DNA from: Bacillota bacterium
GTDB lineage: Bacteria; Bacillota; Sulfobacillia; JAJZIM01
Reading direction: 5' to 3'
Assembly: GCA_021810565.1 (NCBI GenBank)
Contig: JAJZIM010000025.1
Coordinates: forward strand, 1 to 40,853
Length of the DNA: 40,853 nucleotides
The position numbers and the translations under genes were made by a program. The notes beneath the pieces are model-generated. The model worked only from the letters and a program-made list of their open reading frames with translations, made no database searches and was not told where the DNA came from. Of the stretch, positions 9,344 to 16,970 are shown in pieces (the first letter of the stretch is position 1; each line of letters starts with the position of its first letter).

Positions 9344-10438
9344 ATGAAGCGCGGCGCGACAGCCTCCCTCACGGTGGCGGCGATCCTGCTGGCCCTCCTG
9401 GCCGGCTGCGGCCAGGCGGCACCGCGAACCAAAGCCCCGGCGGCTGTCCCCGCCGCTGCCGGCACGCCCTCGGCCAGCCTGCCGGTGAGCAGCTTCCCCC
9501 TGCCCGTGCGCGGCGCCACTCCACGCTTCTTGGCCTTGGGCGCCGCCGGGTCCGTCTGGGCCCTGGCCGGGAGCACCCTTTGGGAATATGCTCCGGTCAA
9601 GGGCGGCTGGCGCTCCTTCCCGCTGCCCGGGCGCACCGTAGCCATGGCCGCCTACGGCCCGGGCGGCCTGTGGCTGGATCAGCCCGGCAACGCCGCCGGA
9701 CAGCTGGTGCAGTGGTCTCCCGCCGGCACCGCCATCGCCAGCTGGCCCGCCTCGGCCGGCGGCAGCCGGGTGGGAGGGCTGGCGGTGGACCCGGCCGGCA
9801 ACGCCTGGATCAGCGCCGCTTCCCGCGGCGGGCTCTTGCCGCACCTGCGGGAGGTCACCCTGGCCGGCAAGGTCTCGGTGTACCCGCTGGCGGGCGTGCA
9901 GGGCCCCCCTGGCGGCGTGGCCGCCGCCGCCACCCAAGTCTGGGTGGCCCTGGCGGGCGCCTACGACCCCGCCACCGGCGCCTACGCCGGCGCCGGCATC
10001 GCCCGGGTGACCCCCGCCACCGGCAAGGTGAAGCTGTTCCGGCTTCCCTGGTCCGGCTATAGCCCCCGCCGCCTGGTCCTGGACCCGTCCGGGAACCTGT
10101 GGTTCACCTGCCGCACCCGCCACGGCGAGCGCTACGGCTGGTCGGGCACCCTCTTCGAGCTCTCCGCGGCCGGCTCCTTCTCCCGCCACACCCTCGCCGC
10201 CCCGCCCGGGCACCCTGCCTGGACCGGCGCCCTGCGGGCCCTGGCCGTCGGCGCCAAGGGCGAGGTGTGGGCCTACGACGTCAACTATGCCGGCACCACG
10301 GCCCGGCTGGCCGAGCTCACCCCGGCGGGCACCCTCACCTACTCGGCACCCTTCGGCCCCGCCCCCCGTCCCGCATTGCGGGTGGACCAGAAGGGCCGCG
10401 TCTGGTTCCTGAAGGCCGGCGGGCTGGGCCGCCTTTAG
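9344..10438 (+). CDS. Secreted lipoprotein with streptogramin-lyase-like beta-propeller
   Basis: A 364-residue protein with a lipoprotein signal ending LLAGC (Cys22), then an Ala/Pro-rich linker and a repeat-built domain. Repeats have the form 'l.vDpaGNaWi', for example LAVDPAGNAWIS, LVLDPSGNLWFT, LAVGAKGEVWAYD and LRVDQKGRVWF. This is the pattern of Vgb/NHL-type propellers. Such folds can be lyases, lactonases or binding scaffolds, so no reaction is assigned. The start is ATG 9344 after GGAAAGGGGG. The gene ends overlapping the convergent PHP gene by 3 bases. Confidence 0.75.
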   Translation: MKRGATASLTVAAILLALLAGCGQAAPRTKAPAAVPAAAGTPSASLPVSSFPLPVRGATPRFLALGAAGSVWALAGSTLWEYAPVKGGWRSFPLPGRTVAMAAYGPGGLWLDQPGNAAGQLVQWSPAGTAIASWPASAGGSRVGGLAVDPAGNAWISAASRGGLLPHLREVTLAGKVSVYPLAGVQGPPGGVAAAATQVWVALAGAYDPATGAYAGAGIARVTPATGKVKLFRLPWSGYSPRRLVLDPSGNLWFTCRTRHGERYGWSGTLFELSAAGSFSRHTLAAPPGHPAWTGALRALAVGAKGEVWAYDVNYAGTTARLAELTPAGTLTYSAPFGPAPRPALRVDQKGRVWFLKAGGLGRL

Positions 10439-11163
10439 CGGGCCCGGAGGAACTCCTCCACCCGGCCCTCCGCGAGGTTCAGGATCTGCTCCACCCGCAC
10501 CCCGGCGGCCAAAGCCAGCTCCAGGGCCTGGCCCAGTTCCCCCACGCTCCAGGCGCCGTGGGCATCGGATCCCAGGGACACGGGACCGCCCGAGCGGGCC
10601 GCCGCCGCCGCCACCAGTTGACAGTTGCGCCGGCTGCCGGGGCGGCTGATGGTGAGGGAGCTGTTGTTGAGCTCCACCGCCACTCCCCGCTCGGCCGCCC
10701 GGCGCACCACCTGCTCCAAGTCGCAGGGGAAGGCGGGATTGCCCAGATGGGCCAGGACGTGCACGTGGGGGTTGTCCAGCACCGCCAGCAAGGCCCGGGT
10801 GTTCTCCTCGGGACCGCCACCGGCATAGGAGACGGGGTGCAGGGAGGCCAGCACCCACTCCAGCCGCTCCAAGTAGGCCGTGGGCAGGTCCAGGCTGCCG
10901 CGGTGGTCCAGGATGTTGGCCTCCACGCCCCGCAGCACCCGCACACCCTCCAGCCGTGGCGGGATGGCCTTCAGGTTGCCGAAATGGTACAGGTGGGGGC
11001 CGCCGGGCATGGCCGGCCCGTGATCGGTCAGGGCCAGCACGGAGATCCCCCGCTCCCGGGCCGCCCGCACCAGTTCGAGTACCGTGCTGTAGGCATGGCC
11101 GCTGGCCACGCTGTGCACGTGCAGGTCCGCCACCGGGCGGGGCAGGTCCGCCGGCCTCACCAT
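10435..11163 (-). CDS. PHP-domain phosphoesterase (YcdX-like)
   Basis: A 242-residue metal-dependent phosphoesterase. The metal ligands appear in order: DLHVHS (H15, H17), LTDHGPAMPGGPH, RGVEANIL, ASLHPV, LAHLGNP and LGSDAHG. This is the full set for a trinuclear metal PHP enzyme of the YcdX type; the substrate is unknown. The ATG at 11161-11163, or the GTG right after it, overlaps the end of the DUF362 gene, so the two are probably co-translated. Its TAA lies on top of the TAG of the facing lipoprotein gene. Confidence 0.87.
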   Translation of the reverse strand: MVRPADLPRPVADLHVHSVASGHAYSTVLELVRAARERGISVLALTDHGPAMPGGPHLYHFGNLKAIPPRLEGVRVLRGVEANILDHRGSLDLPTAYLERLEWVLASLHPVSYAGGGPEENTRALLAVLDNPHVHVLAHLGNPAFPCDLEQVVRRAAERGVAVELNNSSLTISRPGSRRNCQLVAAAAARSGGPVSLGSDAHGAWSVGELGQALELALAAGVRVEQILNLAEGRVEEFLRAR

Positions 11164-12299
11164 CCTTTCAGCAGGCCGTGGTGCAACAGGTGCAGCACCC
11201 GCCCCTCCACCAGCTCCACCGCCCCCTCGGGACAGACCTCCTGGCAGCAGTAGCAATAGATGCAGCCGCTACCCCCCAGGTGCGCCTTGCCGCCCTCCAG
11301 AGTCACGATGTGCGGCGGGCACACGGCCATGCAGTCGCCGCAGCCCGTGCATCGCTCGGGTACGGCCCAGGGGGAGGGGTTCACCTGGCGGCGCACCCAG
11401 TCCCCCATCCCCGCCGGCAGGCCCCAGGCCATGGTGCTGCCGCCCCGGGGCAGCCGGAAATCCCGCGCCGCCAGCTGCTCCGGCCGCTCGCCCAGGACGT
11501 GCACGGCAGTCGCCTCCACCCCGCCGGCTTGCCGGCGCCGGGCCAGGGCGGTGGTGAGCACCGCCTCCGGCCCGAGCCCGATGAGGGAGCTGGCCACGGC
11601 GTCCACCGCCGCCGCGTCGGCCCCCGCCAAGAGCACCCCCAGCGGGCGGGGACGGCCGTTGCGGGGTCCGTTGCCTTCCATGGCCATCACCCCGTCCAAC
11701 ACGGTCAGAGCCGGTCGGACCAGGCCGCACAGGTCCACCAGCATGCCGGCGAAGTCCGCCGGATCCTGGAAGCGCAGGTGGAAGCGGGGCTTCTCCGCCC
11801 CGACCACGCAGCCGAAGAGGTTCTTCACCGCCCCGGTGTATCGGGTCAGGGTGTGGGTCTTGAGCTTGGGCAGATTGACCACCAGGTCCACCTGGGCCAG
11901 GACGTCAGCCAGGGGGAAGGACTTGCAGACGAGCCCTTGGGGATAGGCCACGGAAACCTTGCGCTGGAAGGGCACCAAGGTGGCCCCCTCCGCGGCGCAC
12001 ACCTGGGCGATGCCGGCGGCCTCGGCCACCCGGCCGGTGGTGCCCAGGGAGGGGCTGTCCCCCACCAGGACCCGGGCGCCCGCCTCCCGCAAGGCCCGCA
12101 CCACGGCCCGCAGCACCGCCGGATGGGTGCACACGGCCTTGTCCGGCGGCGCCGCCGCCAGCAGGTTGGGTTTGACCAGCACCGTGGCGCCCCGCGGCAC
12201 GAAGGCGCCCAGCCCCCCCAAGAGGGCCAGGGTCTCGGCCAAAGCGCCCTCCGTCGCCGCGTAGTCCGGGCAGCGCACCAGGGCTACCGTGCTCGCCAC
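11157..12299 (-). CDS. DUF362 domain protein with two C-terminal 4Fe-4S clusters
   Basis: About 380 residues. The N-terminal part is DUF362 (LVKPNLL, VGDSPSLG, VNLPKLKTHTLT, AVKNLFGCV). The C-terminus has two ferredoxin motifs of the CxxCxxCxxxCP type: CTGCGDCMAVCP and CIYCYCCQEVCP. It is probably an electron-transfer or Fe-S-dependent protein; the reaction is unknown. I chose the GTG at 12297-12299 because GAGGAG lies 8 bases upstream; an in-frame ATG at 12317 is the alternative. The gene diverges from the DUF192 gene across a short shared promoter region. Confidence 0.8.
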   Translation of the reverse strand: MASTVALVRCPDYAATEGALAETLALLGGLGAFVPRGATVLVKPNLLAAAPPDKAVCTHPAVLRAVVRALREAGARVLVGDSPSLGTTGRVAEAAGIAQVCAAEGATLVPFQRKVSVAYPQGLVCKSFPLADVLAQVDLVVNLPKLKTHTLTRYTGAVKNLFGCVVGAEKPRFHLRFQDPADFAGMLVDLCGLVRPALTVLDGVMAMEGNGPRNGRPRPLGVLLAGADAAAVDAVASSLIGLGPEAVLTTALARRRQAGGVEATAVHVLGERPEQLAARDFRLPRGGSTMAWGLPAGMGDWVRRQVNPSPWAVPERCTGCGDCMAVCPPHIVTLEGGKAHLGGSGCIYCYCCQEVCPEGAVELVEGRVLHLLHHGLLKGW

Positions 12300-12328
12300 G
12301 TCCCCCGCTCCTCTCATCCCCGCCGATA

Positions 12329-12340
12329 TATTGTACAATA
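12329..12340. promoter_or_regulatory. Palindromic -10 region shared by divergent genes
   Basis: TATTGTACAATA is a perfect 12-bp palindrome, so both strands carry TACAAT, a good -10 hexamer. It lies between the divergent DUF362 and DUF192 genes, whose starts are only about 60 bases apart. No strong -35 is visible on either side, which could mean an activator is needed or that another AT-rich hexamer (TATATT) is used. Confidence 0.5.
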
Positions 12341-12358
12341 CCTCCCGGAGGTGATCTT

Positions 12359-12760
12359 TTGCAAGGTGGATTCCAGGTTCCCAAAGACGGAGTGGTGGCG
12401 GTGCGCAACACCACCCGCGGCACGGATCTGGCCGGTCATCTGGAGGTGGCCCACCGGCTCTTCGCCCGCATGAAGGGCCTGTTGGGCCGCCGCGGGCTGC
12501 CCCCCGGCCACGGCCTTCTGATCTACCCCTGCAACAGCGTGCACGCCTTGGGCATGGCCTTCGAGATCGACGTGGTGCACGTCTCCCGGGACGGGCACGT
12601 GCTGCGGGTGCTAACGCCGCTCAAGCGCAACACCCTGGGGCCCCTGGTCCGCCGCTCCTACTACACCCTGGAGCTGCCCGCCGGCACCGTGGCCGCCACC
12701 GGCACCGAGGTGGGGGACCTGTTGGCCTTTCTCACGGCCGACCGACTACAGCACGGCTAG
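12359..12760 (+). CDS. DUF192 family protein
   Basis: A 133-residue protein with the DUF192 (COG1430) core: HRLFARMKGLLGRRGL, YPCNSVHALGMAFEIDVVHV and SYYTLELPAGTV. The family is widespread and of unknown function, often secreted, but this copy has no signal peptide. The start is TTG at 12359, fixed by an ideal Shine-Dalgarno GGAGGTGATC at 12347-12356 with 7 bases between GGAGG and the start codon. It ends overlapping the convergent HAD gene by 15 bases. Confidence 0.85.
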   Translation: MQGGFQVPKDGVVAVRNTTRGTDLAGHLEVAHRLFARMKGLLGRRGLPPGHGLLIYPCNSVHALGMAFEIDVVHVSRDGHVLRVLTPLKRNTLGPLVRRSYYTLELPAGTVAATGTEVGDLLAFLTADRLQHG

Positions 12761-13519
12761 GAAGGCGGCCAGTTCCTCCCGGGGCAGCACCTGCCCCGCC
12801 GCCGTTCGGGCGGCCTGGGACCCCTCGGCCATAGCCACGCTTTGTCCCGCCAGCCTAAACAGCGGCAGGTCGTTGTCCCCGTCCCCCGCCGCCAGGACCT
12901 GGCCCGGAGCGATCCGCCAGCGTTTCAGCAGGTCGGCCAGGGCCTCCCCCTTGGAGACGCCGGGAGCCATGATCTCCAGGAACACCCCCGAGGAGCGGGT
13001 GACGGTGGCCTCCCAGCCTTCCCCGCGCAGCTCTCCCAAGAGCCGAGCGATGATCTCAGGGGTGTCGATGACCTGGAGCTTGGAGAAGCCCGCCGGGGCC
13101 AGGTCCTCCAGGTCCGCCACCCGGGCCTGGACCCGGAAGGTTAGGGCGTACTCCCGGGCCCGCTCGTTCAGCTCCCGCACGAAGAGCTGGTCGTCCTGAT
13201 AGGCCTGCAGGTGGTAGCCAGCCAGGCGGCGCAACAGGCGCCGGGCCAGCTCCCCGGAAAGCGAGCGGCGATACAGGACCTCCCCCGAGGCGGGTACCGC
13301 CACCCAGGCCCCGTTGTAGGCAATGAGCGGCGTATCGGCGTTGCCCAGTTCCTCCGCGTAGCGCCGGGCGGAGCAAAACATGCGGCCCGTGGCGATGATC
13401 AGCAGGATCCTTCGCCCGCGAAGGTGCCCCACCGCCCGGCGCATCCCCGCGTCCAGCTGCCGGTCCGGTCCCACCAGGGTGCCGTCCAAATCAGCCGCCA
13501 CCAGCCTTACCCGGCTCAA
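12746..13519 (-). CDS. Cof-type HAD-IIB sugar-phosphate phosphatase
   Basis: A 257-residue haloacid dehalogenase-like hydrolase. Motif I is AADLDGTL (nucleophile Asp), motif II lies in IIATGR, and motifs III/IV are in SKGEALADLL and AAGDGDNDLPLF. The cap domain between them is type IIB, as in Cof/YidA enzymes that dephosphorylate sugar phosphates or cofactors. The start is TTG at 13517-13519, overlapping the TGA of the upstream membrane protein (TTGA), so the two form a coupled pair. Long open sequence further upstream in this frame is not part of the gene. Confidence 0.88.
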   Translation of the reverse strand: MSRVRLVAADLDGTLVGPDRQLDAGMRRAVGHLRGRRILLIIATGRMFCSARRYAEELGNADTPLIAYNGAWVAVPASGEVLYRRSLSGELARRLLRRLAGYHLQAYQDDQLFVRELNERAREYALTFRVQARVADLEDLAPAGFSKLQVIDTPEIIARLLGELRGEGWEATVTRSSGVFLEIMAPGVSKGEALADLLKRWRIAPGQVLAAGDGDNDLPLFRLAGQSVAMAEGSQAARTAAGQVLPREELAAFLAVL

Positions 13520-13866
13520 AGGCCCACCACGAAGCTGAGGATGGCGCTCAGCACCGACAAGAGCAGGGCCCCCAGCAGGGCGGGCCAGAAGCCGCTCACC
13601 GTCAGGCCGACGCCCAGGGCCGCCACCAGCCAGAACAGCAGGCCGTTCACCACCAGGGTGAACAGCCCCAGAGTGCATAGGTTCAGGGGCAGGGAAAGGA
13701 CCAGCAGCACCGGCCGCAGCAAGGCATTGGCCAAGCCCCACGCCAGTGCCGCCCCCAGCGCTGCCCCGATGCCGCTCACCTGAACGCCGATGCCCAACCG
13801 CGCGATGATCAACAGGGCCAAGGCGTTGAGCACCAGCCGGCAAACCAAGCCACCCAGCCGCCCCAC
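13516..13866 (-). CDS. YvlD/phage holin family 4 membrane protein
   Basis: About 116 residues, almost entirely four hydrophobic helices, with the family pattern GLANALLRPVLLVLSLPLNLCTLGLFTLVVNGLLF. This is the YvlD-like group often linked to envelope stress. Despite the holin name, a lytic role is not implied. The GTG at 13864-13866 directly follows GGAG; no other start in frame is better supported. It is translationally coupled to the HAD phosphatase. Confidence 0.82.
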   Translation of the reverse strand: MGRLGGLVCRLVLNALALLIIARLGIGVQVSGIGAALGAALAWGLANALLRPVLLVLSLPLNLCTLGLFTLVVNGLLFWLVAALGVGLTVSGFWPALLGALLLSVLSAILSFVVGL

Positions 13867-13922
13867 CTCCGAATGGACAATTCGCCGCCTGCGCCGTGGC
13901 TCCTGCGGAAGGAGGGCAACCC

Positions 13923-15068
13923 ATGCCGGAACTGATCCGCTCCGTGCGCGCCCTGGCCGAGACCATCGGACCGCGCCCCGCCGGCTCCGCCGCCGAGGCC
14001 GCCGCCGCCCGCCACGTCCGGGAGCGGTGGGAAAGCCTCGGTCTGACGGTGCAGGAGGAAACCTTCCGCACCGTGACCACCTTCTCCTGGCCCCAGGGCG
14101 CCGTGTATCTCCTGGGCGTCGCCGCAGGTCTTGCAACCTTGCTGCGGCCCGCCGCCGGGGTGCTCCTGGGCCTGGCCGCCGTCATTCTCTTCTGGGGCGA
14201 GGTGGACGGCCCCGCCTGGGTGTCCCGCCTCTTGGCCCGCGCCACCAGCCGCAACCTGTGGACGCGCATCCCGCCCCGGGAACAACCCCGGCGCACCTTG
14301 GTGGTCAGCGCCCACCTGGACTCCTCCCGGGCCGCCGCCGCCTTCGACCCCCGCCGGGTGCAGCTTTTTCGCGCCACCTTCCTGGGAGTGGCCGCCGGTC
14401 TGGCCGGCGTCCCCCTGCTGGCCGCGGCGGCCCTGTGGTGGCCGGGCATCGCCCCGGCGGCCCTGCTCCCCACCGCCTATCTGGCGGTCACCGCCGCCCT
14501 GCTGGGCCAGCGGGAGCTTTGCTTCCGCTTCGTCCCCGGCGCCAACGACAACGCCTCGGGGGTGGCGGTGCTCCTGGGCCTGGCCGAGGGGCTGCGCTCG
14601 TCCCCGCCGGCCCGCCTGGAGCTGTGGCTCTTGGCCACCGGCGCCGAGGAGGCGGGGTTGATGGGCATGCGGGCCTTCCTCGAGCGCCACGGGCCGGAGC
14701 TGGCCGATGCCTGGTTCCTCAACCTGGACAACCTGGGCCGCGGTGAACTCGTGTACACCACCGCCGAGGGGATGCTCCGCCCCCACGCCACCGCCCCAGA
14801 ACTGCAGGCAGCAGCCCGAAGGGCGGCCGATAGGTTGGGCATCCCCGCCCGCCCTCAAGCTTTTCGCACCATGTCCACCGACGCGCTGCCCGCCCTGGCC
14901 CGAGGCCTGCCCGCCATGAGCATCCTGGCCCTGGACGAACGGAATCTGCTGCCCGACTGGCATTGGTACACCGACGTGGCGGACAACGTGGATGCGTCCA
15001 ACCTGGAGGACGCCTGCCGCCTGGCCCTGGGCATGGTGGAGGAACTGGACGGGGTCGGGCGGGATTAG
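13923..15068 (+). CDS. Membrane-embedded M28 family metallopeptidase
   Basis: A 381-residue zinc exopeptidase-type protein. The ligands appear in M28 order: SAHLDS (H131), GANDNASG (D209), GAEEAG (E242/E243), NLDN (D269) and a C-terminal His in DWHWYTD. Two hydrophobic segments (59-93) precede the domain. Another hydrophobic pair (about 151-196) is inserted between the first His and the bridging Asp. The start is ATG 13923 with AAGGAGG 8 bases upstream. Substrate and side of the membrane are unknown. Confidence 0.82.
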   Translation: MPELIRSVRALAETIGPRPAGSAAEAAAARHVRERWESLGLTVQEETFRTVTTFSWPQGAVYLLGVAAGLATLLRPAAGVLLGLAAVILFWGEVDGPAWVSRLLARATSRNLWTRIPPREQPRRTLVVSAHLDSSRAAAAFDPRRVQLFRATFLGVAAGLAGVPLLAAAALWWPGIAPAALLPTAYLAVTAALLGQRELCFRFVPGANDNASGVAVLLGLAEGLRSSPPARLELWLLATGAEEAGLMGMRAFLERHGPELADAWFLNLDNLGRGELVYTTAEGMLRPHATAPELQAAARRAADRLGIPARPQAFRTMSTDALPALARGLPAMSILALDERNLLPDWHWYTDVADNVDASNLEDACRLALGMVEELDGVGRD

Positions 15069-15097
15069 CGGCCTCCCTCCATTTTGGAGCTTCCGGT

Positions 15098-16000
15098 TCA
15101 GCGACGCTCCTTCCGAAAGATCAAGATATGCTGGTGCACGATGTTGGGCACGAAGCCGAAGGGGTAGCCATAGGGCCGCAGCCGCGCCCCGTTCTGGTAC
15201 CAGATCTTGTCCCCCTTGAGGACGAAGCCGGCAGCCTCGGCCCGTACCGCCAGGTCGGCGTGGGTCATCAGGTAGCGGCCCTTCTGGTAGGCGTCCCGCA
15301 CGATCAGGGCCAGGTAGCGGCCTGGCCGCAGCACCCGCAGGCAGCCCGCGAAGACCTCCTGCATGGCCTCCAGGTAGGCGGCGTAGCCGTCCAAGTTGGC
15401 CAGATCCGCCGGATCCTCGGAGCGCATGTCGTAGTCGGAGCGGCGGTTGGGGTGGATGGCGTCGTATTTCCCGTCGCACATGGTCCGCTCCAGGTGGATG
15501 TTGTAGGGCGGGTCCGTGGTGATGAAGTCGAAGGATTCCTCCGGCAGGCCGGCCAGGACCCGGCGGCAGTCGCCCTCCAGCAACTCCCCCTCCGCCAGTT
15601 GGTGGCGGTGGCGGTCCATGACCCGGTGGTAGATCTCGATCCAACGGGGACTGATCTCGATACCCACCCCCTGCCGCGGCTGGTCGCACAGCGCCGCGCC
15701 GAGCAGGGTCCCGCCCACCCCCGCGAAGGGGTCCAGCACCCGCTCCCCGCCCTTGGTGAAAAACTCGATGAGTTCCTTCATGAGCCGGGGCGGCTTGTTG
15801 GCCCCGTGGGCCTTGCGCAATCCGTGGCTGAGTTCCGAAGGATACGCGGTGCTCATCACGCTGCGGGTGAAGAAAAGCCACTGCTCCCCCGTAAGTTCGT
15901 TCAGGGTGTTGCGCGGATCCACCTTGGGTTTCGTCGCTTCCTCTGCCCCGTCCCAGAACTCCGGCTGCCTGAGCACCCCCAAAACGCCCCCCTTCCTCAT
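15098..16000 (-). CDS. Orphan DNA methyltransferase (N4-cytosine/N6-adenine type)
   Basis: A 300-residue amino-methyltransferase with the SAM-binding motif DPFAGVGGT (90-98) before the catalytic TTDPPYN (161-167). The segment KPPRLMKELIEFFTKGG leading into DPFAG resembles beta-class enzymes, but the motif order is that of a permuted or gamma-like class. No restriction endonuclease gene is adjacent, so it looks solitary. A dedicated promoter lies just upstream. The ATG at 16000 lacks a Shine-Dalgarno, whereas GAGGAAGGGGGG inside the first codons could serve a TTG at 15982 or GTG at 15976. Confidence 0.83.
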   Translation of the reverse strand: MRKGGVLGVLRQPEFWDGAEEATKPKVDPRNTLNELTGEQWLFFTRSVMSTAYPSELSHGLRKAHGANKPPRLMKELIEFFTKGGERVLDPFAGVGGTLLGAALCDQPRQGVGIEISPRWIEIYHRVMDRHRHQLAEGELLEGDCRRVLAGLPEESFDFITTDPPYNIHLERTMCDGKYDAIHPNRRSDYDMRSEDPADLANLDGYAAYLEAMQEVFAGCLRVLRPGRYLALIVRDAYQKGRYLMTHADLAVRAEAAGFVLKGDKIWYQNGARLRPYGYPFGFVPNIVHQHILIFRKERR

Positions 16001-16026
16001 GCCGGGCGGTCGGCCCGCCCTTTCGC

Positions 16027-16055
16027 ATTATGCACCAGACGAGACTGCGTGTCGA
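16027..16055 (-). promoter_or_regulatory. Promoter of the DNA methyltransferase
   Basis: On the minus strand TCGACA (16050-16055), a 17-base spacer and CATAAT (16027-16032) match the sigma-A consensus at 5 of 6 positions in each hexamer. The start point would be near 16020, giving a leader of about 20 to 45 bases depending on which start codon is used. Confidence 0.55.
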
Positions 16056-16115
16056 GGCTCCCCGGGCAGGACAAAACCCGCCCCGGCGACCGGTCCGCTC
16101 CCCGGGCCGTCTCCG

Positions 16116-16565
16116 CTACCCGAGAGCCTCCAAGATCGTCTCGGGTAGGCTGGCCTTGATTTCCTGGTACCCAGCGAAATCCCGGAGATTGTACGTGCAG
16201 ATGACCTCGAGATGGTGCGCCTTCATTTGGGCCGCGATGGCCGCATCGAAGACATCGCCGCCTATCTTTTCGCTGGTCCGCAGCAAACGGTCCAGTTGAG
16301 TCAGGGCCTCGGGCAGGAAACCCAAGACGGGGATGGCTCGACGGAAAGCACCCATCTGTTTGCGGGCCTGATCCGAGGTAAGGGGCTGGGCAAAACGACG
16401 CCGGTTGGTCACCACCGCATAAAACTCCAACAGCATCTGCGGAAAGACGGTCGCCGCAAGGCGGCCTTCGGCGACTGCCCGAACTAGCCGGTGGCACGGT
16501 TCGTTTTCCGGCGCATCGCTGTTGGTCGCGTAGACCAAAACATTAGTGTCGATGGCGATGAGCAT
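16116..16565 (-). CDS. vapC: VapC-type PIN-domain toxin (endoribonuclease)
   Basis: A 149-residue PIN protein. The first acidic residue is D6 in IAIDTNVLVYA, the middle Glu is in MLLEFYAVVTNRRR, and the later acids are in GGDVFDAAIAAQMK and YNLRDFAGY. VapC toxins are metal-dependent RNases that cut tRNA or rRNA when the antitoxin is degraded. The ATG at 16563-16565 lies inside the 3' end of the antitoxin gene (23-base overlap), the normal vapBC layout. Confidence 0.87.
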   Translation of the reverse strand: MLIAIDTNVLVYATNSDAPENEPCHRLVRAVAEGRLAATVFPQMLLEFYAVVTNRRRFAQPLTSDQARKQMGAFRRAIPVLGFLPEALTQLDRLLRTSEKIGGDVFDAAIAAQMKAHHLEVICTYNLRDFAGYQEIKASLPETILEALG

Positions 16566-16788
16566 CAAGGATCTCCCCGTAGATGGATCGGCGATCCAGG
16601 TCGCCCCGCATCTCCCCCAGACGGAACCGCTCGGGGATATCAACCGCAGGGCGCTCGTGTCCCCGAAGAAAGCGCTCCAAGGCTTCCAGGACCAACTCGT
16701 TCTTCGATGCACCAGTTTCTCGCGCCAGTTCCTCCAGCTTGGCGATAAGCCCCCGACGCCGCTTGGGTATGTACAGATTCAGTTGCAT
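16543..16788 (-). CDS. vapB: VapB-like ribbon-helix-helix antitoxin
   Basis: An 81-residue protein. It opens with a beta-strand/helix pattern, MQLNLYIPK then LIAKLEELARETGASKNELV, typical of RHH (CopG/MetJ) DNA-binding domains, followed by a C-terminal toxin-binding tail. It would neutralise the adjacent VapC and repress its own operon. The ATG at 16788 has GAGGTGA about 10 bases upstream. A TTGAAT at 16834-16839 (minus) could be part of its promoter, but no clear -10 pairs with it. Confidence 0.82.
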   Translation of the reverse strand: MQLNLYIPKRRRGLIAKLEELARETGASKNELVLEALERFLRGHERPAVDIPERFRLGEMRGDLDRRSIYGEILDAHRHRH

Positions 16789-16914
16789 ATCCGACTTCAC
16801 CTCGGATCCCAGCGTAACATATCCATAGCCACTATTCAATATGGTCGTCGTGGGCTGCGACCTCCGCACCGACCGGCAAGCCGGACAGCAGTCGTCAGCG
16901 CTTCGGCTTCCCCG

Positions 16915-16951
16915 GCCACCTCCCGGATGCGCAGGCGCCGGTGGCCGTCCT
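16915..16951 (-). repeat. Short displaced copy of a uvrC segment
   Basis: Bases 16915-16942 are identical over 28 bases to 25571-25598 inside uvrC. After one mismatch a further 8 bases match, and the orientation is the same. Read on the minus strand, the fragment encodes [13 protein letters not shown], against [13 protein letters not shown] in the intact UvrC. It lies in the gap between vapB and the ABC permease. A 28-base identity is not expected by chance, so this is either a remnant of a second uvrC-like gene or a copy generated by recombination. Confidence 0.7.
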
Positions 16952-16970
16952 CGGGCAGCGGGCAGGCACC

